64,000 nucleotides of DNA from Mesorhizobium sp. Pch-S (lineage in GTDB: Bacteria; Pseudomonadota; Alphaproteobacteria; Rhizobiales; Rhizobiaceae): NCBI RefSeq assembly GCF_004136315.1, contig NZ_CP029562.1:6471501-6535500 (forward strand), in the 5' to 3' direction. This document shows positions 60,279 through 64,000 of the stretch, piece by piece; the first letter of the stretch is position 1; the number at the start of each line of letters is the position of its first letter. Made by a program: the position numbers and the translations under genes. The notes under the pieces were generated by a model. The model worked only from the letters and a program-made list of their open reading frames with translations, was not told the DNA's origin and ran no database searches.

Positions 60279-60917
60279 ATGAAGATCGCCCTTATCGGCG
60301 CCTCCGGCTTCGTCGGCGGCGCGCTGCTCAAGGAAGCCGTTCAGCGCGGGCACAGCGTCACGGCCATTGTCCGCAACCCCGAGAAGGTCGCCGCAGCCTC
60401 TGGCGTCACCGCCGTCAAGGGTGACGTGAACGACGTCAAGCAGCTCGCAGCATTGCTTGCCGGCCAGGATGTCGTCATCTCCGCCTTCAACGGCGGCTGG
60501 GGCGATCCCGACATCTACAACAAGCACCTGGCCGGTTCGCGCGCCATAGCGGCCGCAGCCAAGCAGGCCGGCGTCCGCCTGATCGTCGTCGGCGGCGCCG
60601 GCAGCCTGCTTGCGCCCGACGGCAGCCAGATCGTCGATTCGCCGGACTTTCCGGCCGCCTACAAGGATGGTGCCCGCGCTGCCCGCGATGCGCTTGCAGA
60701 ATTGCGCAACGACAGCGACCTGGAGTGGTCGTTCGTGTCGCCGGCTGCCCACATCGCCCCGGGCGAGCGCACTGGCAAGTTCCGTCTCGGCGGTGACGAG
60801 CCAGTGCTGGATGCCAAGGGCGAAAGCCATGTCTCGGTCGAGGATCTCGCCTACGCAATCCTCGACGAGGCCGAAAAGCCGAAGCACACCGGCAAGCGCT
60901 TCACGCTCGGCTATTGA
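60279..60917 (+). CDS. NAD(P)-binding oxidoreductase (NmrA/YwnB-like)
   Basis: A 212-residue Rossmann protein of the atypical SDR group. The dinucleotide motif is KIALIGASGFVGGALLKEAV, followed by VTAIVRNPEKVAAASGVTAV and LIVVGGAGSLLAPDGSQI; the C-terminal half has SFVSPAAHIAPGERTGKF. Relatives reduce quinones or act as redox sensors. It is divergent from an HxlR regulator, so quinone or electrophile induction is likely (inference). AGGAG stands before the ATG. Confidence 0.9.
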   Translation: MKIALIGASGFVGGALLKEAVQRGHSVTAIVRNPEKVAAASGVTAVKGDVNDVKQLAALLAGQDVVISAFNGGWGDPDIYNKHLAGSRAIAAAAKQAGVRLIVVGGAGSLLAPDGSQIVDSPDFPAAYKDGARAARDALAELRNDSDLEWSFVSPAAHIAPGERTGKFRLGGDEPVLDAKGESHVSVEDLAYAILDEAEKPKHTGKRFTLGY

Positions 60918-60941
60918 TCGGGAACAGCCTGCCGGGCAAGA

Positions 60942-61130
60942 TCAATCTTCGGATTTCCTGTCCGGCAGGCCGTCGAGCTTGGTCTCGGCCAGCTCCTCGA
61001 GTTCCTTCTCCGTCATCGACTGATACATCTGTTTCGATGCACCGAAGAGTTCGCTCTTCTTGACCTCACCGCGTTTGGCGGCAAGGGCTGCACCCGCGGC
61101 GCGTTGCTGGGCCTTGGAGGTGGCCGGCAT
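60942..61130 (-). CDS. DUF3008-family small protein
   Basis: A 62-residue protein with the DUF3008 pattern MPATSKAQQRAAGAALAAKR, GEVKKSELFGASKQMYQSMT and EKELEELAETKLDGLP. The family is common in alphaproteobacteria and has no known function; it is short, charged and probably helical. An AGGGAGATGCGATC stretch leads into the ATG. Confidence 0.85.
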   Translation of the reverse strand: MPATSKAQQRAAGAALAAKRGEVKKSELFGASKQMYQSMTEKELEELAETKLDGLPDRKSED

Positions 61131-61193
61131 GATCGCATCTCCCTGTCCGATTGAACGGGAAACGCCTCGTCCGGCCATGCGTTCCGCCGAATT

Positions 61194-61997
61194 TCAGGAC
61201 GCGGTCAGCCCGAAGCCCTGCATCAGGCGCCGCGTCGCGAAATTGGCCTTGCCCGAGGTGAAGACGGCGAAATCGGTGCCGTTGCCGGAAAGCTCGACGA
61301 CCTCCCTCGGCTGCCCATCCCCAAGCAGCGACTGTGCCCGGCGCGCGATCGCTTCGGCCGGATCGATCCAGTCGACGGGCCAGGGTGCGGTCTTGCGCAT
61401 GCGGTTGACCAGAAAGGGATAATGCGTGCAGGCCAGCACGACGATGTCGGTGAAGCGGCCGTCCTGCTCGATGAAACAGGGGGCAATCTCGGCGCGCACC
61501 GCCTCTTCGTCGACGAATCCGTCACGCATGTAGATCTCGGCAAGGCCAGCCAGCGCGGTCGAACCGACCAGCCGGACGTGACATTTCTGCGCCCATTTGC
61601 CGATAAGATCACGCGTGTATTGCCGCTTCACGGTACCGGGGGTGGCCAGCACCGAGACGAGACCGGAACGCGTGCGCTCGGCCGCCGGCTTGATCGCGGG
61701 GACAGTACCGACGAAAAGATGGGCGGGAAAAGCCTCACGCAGCGCGTCGATGACCAATGTGGAGGCAGTATTGCAGGCAATGACCGAAACCGCAGGCTGG
61801 TAGCGTTCCAGCAATTGCCCGAACAGCGCCAGAAGATGCGCATTCAATGCCGGCTCTTCCCAATTGCCATAGGGAAAAGCGGCATCGTCAGCGATGTAGA
61901 TGAAGCGACGATCGGGCATCAGCACACGCGCTTCGCGCAGCACGGTGAGCCCGCCGACACCGGAATCGAAGATCAGGATCGGCTGCTGCCCGGTCAT
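61194..61997 (-). CDS. murI: Glutamate racemase MurI
   Basis: A 267-residue racemase that makes D-glutamate for peptidoglycan. The N-terminal catalytic cysteine is in [20 protein letters not shown] and the second in [17 protein letters not shown]. The phosphate-free substrate loop [17 protein letters not shown] is also present. The last part of the sequence ([20 protein letters not shown]) is typical of rhizobial MurI. It starts 9 bases after the stop of the RNA methyltransferase gene and is probably cotranscribed. Confidence 0.95.
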   Translation of the reverse strand: MTGQQPILIFDSGVGGLTVLREARVLMPDRRFIYIADDAAFPYGNWEEPALNAHLLALFGQLLERYQPAVSVIACNTASTLVIDALREAFPAHLFVGTVPAIKPAAERTRSGLVSVLATPGTVKRQYTRDLIGKWAQKCHVRLVGSTALAGLAEIYMRDGFVDEEAVRAEIAPCFIEQDGRFTDIVVLACTHYPFLVNRMRKTAPWPVDWIDPAEAIARRAQSLLGDGQPREVVELSGNGTDFAVFTSGKANFATRRLMQGFGLTAS

Positions 61998-62006
61998 TTC
62001 ATGCCC

Positions 62007-62882
62007 TCAGTCGTTGTCCAGCCCCTTGCCGCCGACGGGCGGCAGCGTGTCGGCGTCGTCGCCGTCCTCAGAGGGATGCGCCGCGCGATCTGCCTTGGCC
62101 TTGCGTTCAGGATAGCCGGCGCCGCGCGGTTCCTTTGGCGAGAAATAGTCGAGCGACGCAACGACACCACGCAGCACCTTCAGCTCCGGCTCGGCAAAGC
62201 CGGCGCGGGTCAACACGGCGCGCAGATTGTCGACCATCTTGGGCTTCTTTGCGGCGGGCCGGAAATAACCGCGCGCCTCGAGCGCAGCTTCCAGATGCCC
62301 GAACAGGCCGTGCAGCTGTTCCTTGGTGGCCGGCAGCATTTCGGGGCTGGAGAAGTTGGTATCGGTCTCGTTCTCGAGACCGGACTTCATCCATTCATAA
62401 GACATCAACAGCACCGCCTGGGCGATGTTGAGCGACGAAAAGGCAGGGTCGACCGGGAAGGTGACGATCTCGTCGGCAAGGCCGACCTCGTCATTGTAGA
62501 GCCCGAAACGCTCGCGGCCGAACAGGATGCCGGTCTTCAAGCCATCACGCGTACGGGCACGCAACGCCCTGCCCGCTTCCACCGGCCCGCGTACCGGCTT
62601 GAAGCCGTCACGCTCGCGCGCCGTGGTGGCGAAGATGAAGTTGAGGTCGGCGACAGCCGAAGGCAGGTCGTCGTAGAGCTTGACCGCGTCGATGACATGA
62701 TCGGCCCTGCTGGCAGCGGCACGGGCCTTCTCGTTCGGCCAGCCGTCACGCGGATTGACCAGCCTCAGCTCGCTCAGGCCGAAATTCGCCATGGCGCGCG
62801 CGACCATGCCGATGTTCTCGCCCAGCTGCGGTTCGACAAGGATAATGGCGGGGCCACCGGCCTGTTCAGGGGAATTCGTCAT
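62007..62882 (-). CDS. SpoU-family RNA methyltransferase, TrmJ-like
   Basis: A 291-residue SPOUT methyltransferase. The N-terminal motif 1 is IILVEPQLGENIGMVARAMA followed by NFGLSELRLVNPRDGWP; motif 2 is ILFGRERFGLYNDEVGLADE and motif 3 is VDPAFSSLNIAQAVLLMSYE. TrmJ 2'-O-methylates position 32 of tRNAs. The length and C-terminal extension (EQLHGLFGHLEAALEARGYF) fit TrmJ rather than TrmH, but the target has not been shown. Confidence 0.9.
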   Translation of the reverse strand: MTNSPEQAGGPAIILVEPQLGENIGMVARAMANFGLSELRLVNPRDGWPNEKARAAASRADHVIDAVKLYDDLPSAVADLNFIFATTARERDGFKPVRGPVEAGRALRARTRDGLKTGILFGRERFGLYNDEVGLADEIVTFPVDPAFSSLNIAQAVLLMSYEWMKSGLENETDTNFSSPEMLPATKEQLHGLFGHLEAALEARGYFRPAAKKPKMVDNLRAVLTRAGFAEPELKVLRGVVASLDYFSPKEPRGAGYPERKAKADRAAHPSEDGDDADTLPPVGGKGLDND

Positions 62883-62973
62883 GACAAAACGCTCATTTGC
62901 GGCACTGTCGCGTCCCCTGCCACATCCGGCCGCGAAAATGAAGCTTTGCCTGCTCCCTCGGACCGCCGGCGTT

Positions 62974-63600
62974 TCAGCGATGCTGCAGGGCCAGGCGCAC
63001 GCCGAGCGCACAGTAAATGGCGCCGACGACCTTGCCCTGCCATTTCAGGATCATCGGATTGCGGCGCAGCAGGTTGCCAAGCGCGCCCGCGCCAAATGCG
63101 AACACCAGCGTGCTTACCAGTCCCAACACGACAAAAATGACGCCGAGGCTGAGCAACTGGAAAGGAACCGGCCCATTCTCCGGCCGCACGAACTGCGGAA
63201 GGAACGCCAGGAAAAACAGCGCCGTCTTGGGGTTCAGGACTTCGGCCAGGATTGCCTGACGAAAAGCCTTTCCGGCGCTGATCGGCAGCGTGTTCGTGGC
63301 CAGCTCCGTCGGCGCCTTGGCCAGGATCGCGCGGATGCCGAGGTAAACGAGATAGCCGGCGCCGAGATATTTGACGATCGAGAACAGCATGGCCGATGCG
63401 GCAATGATGGCCGAGATGCCGACAATGGCCAGCACAGTGTGGATCATGTCGCCGGCGGCGATGCCGGCCCCGGTAGCGACGCCCACCTTCGTTCCCGAGC
63501 TGGTCGAACGCGCAACGGTGAGCAGTGTCGCCGGCCCCGGAATGAAGACGAAGCCGAACACGATCGCGACATAAGAAATCAGTGTGGCCAGATCAATCAT
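62974..63600 (-). CDS. LysE/RhtB-family amino acid exporter
   Basis: A 208-residue inner-membrane exporter with six hydrophobic segments. The family start is ISYVAIVFGFVFIPGPATLL, then TVARSTSSGTKVGVATGAGI, AGYLVYLGIRAILAK and VLNPKTALFFLAFLPQFV. RhtB proteins export amino acids such as threonine or homoserine lactone. It is divergent from icd; the substrate is unknown. Confidence 0.92.
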   Translation of the reverse strand: MIDLATLISYVAIVFGFVFIPGPATLLTVARSTSSGTKVGVATGAGIAAGDMIHTVLAIVGISAIIAASAMLFSIVKYLGAGYLVYLGIRAILAKAPTELATNTLPISAGKAFRQAILAEVLNPKTALFFLAFLPQFVRPENGPVPFQLLSLGVIFVVLGLVSTLVFAFGAGALGNLLRRNPMILKWQGKVVGAIYCALGVRLALQHR

Positions 63601-63824
63601 GCGTGAGCTCCCTGTCGACGACTGCCAACAGCATCACCGTTTCGACCGAAAAGCAACGTTGTGCCAGCAGTCGGGCCTGTTCGTCGGCAGGCATTTGACC
63701 GTCACCGATGATCAATCTCGTATTCTGAGCGTTTGCACCCCCAATCGTGCTTTGATATAGGGGCCGCATCTCCTGGCCAAGCCGTGCGCGAGGCCCTTCC
63801 CGACCAGCAGCGAGGCTTCTTTCC

Positions 63825-64000
63825 ATGGCGAAGATCAAGGTGGCTAACCCCGTCGTCGAACTCGACGGCGACGAGATGACCCGCATCATCTGGCAGTTCA
63901 TCAAGGACAAGCTGATCCACCCTTATCTCGACATCAACCTCGACTATTACGACCTCGGCATCGAGCATCGCGATGCCACCAATGACCAGGTCACCATCGA
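63825..64000 (+). CDS. icd: NADP-dependent isocitrate dehydrogenase, 5' end only
   Basis: The first 58 codons of an icd gene, cut by the window end. The sequence [20 protein letters not shown] and [20 protein letters not shown] is typical of the eukaryote-like NADP-isocitrate dehydrogenases of alphaproteobacteria. The enzyme makes 2-oxoglutarate and NADPH in the citric acid cycle. The 224 bases upstream to the LysE gene should hold its promoter; CGAGG stands 11 bases before the ATG. Confidence 0.93.
   Translation, partial: MAKIKVANPVVELDGDEMTRIIWQFIKDKLIHPYLDINLDYYDLGIEHRDATNDQVTI

Noticed and set aside
63593..63769. A 58-codon minus-strand frame (start MRPLYQST) that ends over the LysE start codon
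   Set aside because: The stop/start overlap looks like coupling, but there is no family match or clear ribosome site and it lies across the icd promoter region.
1..64000. tRNA, rRNA, CRISPR arrays, prophage or complete insertion sequences
   Set aside because: None was recognised by eye; small tRNA-like or sRNA features cannot be excluded without a dedicated scan.

Overview
The window is about 62-64% GC, gene-dense chromosomal DNA from an alphaproteobacterium of the order Hyphomicrobiales, most like the Mesorhizobium/Aminobacter group of Phyllobacteriaceae. Pointers are the ATP-synthase zeta subunit (DUF1476) divergent from purC, the separate purS-purQ-purL genes, the bolA/grxD pair downstream of purL, DUF1127 and DUF3008 small proteins, a RirA-type iron box, a Tat-exported multicopper oxidase with a CueR/HmrR regulator, and a short dispersed repeat with TAGAGC ends. 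No rRNA, tRNA, CRISPR array, prophage or intact insertion sequence was recognised. Genus-level placement is inference.

Layout. 1-4342: end of a branched-chain-type ABC importer (livG partial, livF, livH, livM) overlapping an aldo/keto reductase-Rid fusion gene. 4359-10102: an iron-siderophore uptake group (AraC regulator, TonB-dependent receptor behind a TGA-N9-TCA box, periplasmic binding protein, DUF2218/siderophore-interacting ferric reductase). 10150-12022: VOC protein, AraC regulator, DedA/YqaA-type membrane protein. 12052-14606: copper unit, in which a leftward cueR-multicopper oxidase operon and a rightward copZ each have a MerR-type promoter with a 19-bp spacer. 14679-16402: small genes. 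16505-22044: a five-gene, mutually overlapping operon (N,N-dimethylformamidase beta-like protein, class III aminotransferase, beta-keto acid cleavage enzyme, SSAT-like acetyltransferase, HDAC-fold deacetylase), convergent with a class V aminotransferase. 23363-28233: assorted genes, including a small protein with a C-terminal J-like HPD segment. 28266-33654: molybdenum-hydroxylase maturation operon of coxD/E/F/I type, whose first gene fuses a flavin reductase to a MoxR ATPase. 33832-42631: an orphan binding protein coupled to a P1 peptidase, DUF2259, purB and several housekeeping or detoxification genes. 42833-51138: atpase zeta, purC, purS, purQ, two DUF1127 genes, a frameshifted MocR regulator, an NTF2/HxlR divergent pair and purL. 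51139-53780: a disturbed interval with a duplicated purL tail, bolA, a frameshifted HAD gene, a phosphodiester glycosidase and grxD. 53894-64000: efflux MFS, IMPase-ttcA pair, rpsD, alkaline phosphatase, HxlR/NAD(P)-binding pair, murI, an RNA methyltransferase, a LysE exporter and the start of icd.

The most interesting unit is 16505-22044. Acetyltransferase, transaminase, beta-keto acid cleavage enzyme and deacetylase match, step for step, the acetylated beta-lysine route (beta-lysine to N6-acetyl-beta-lysine to 3-keto-6-acetamidohexanoate to 4-acetamidobutyryl-CoA to a GABA-level product) described enzymologically in Pseudomonas. The dimethylformamidase-like enzyme at the head of the operon could release the amine substrate from an amide. 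This is a hypothesis built from gene families and gene order; the real substrate is unknown.

Start codons were chosen from Shine-Dalgarno sites, overlaps with the upstream gene and expected protein ends. Two genes carry single-base frameshifts that could be real or sequencing errors.
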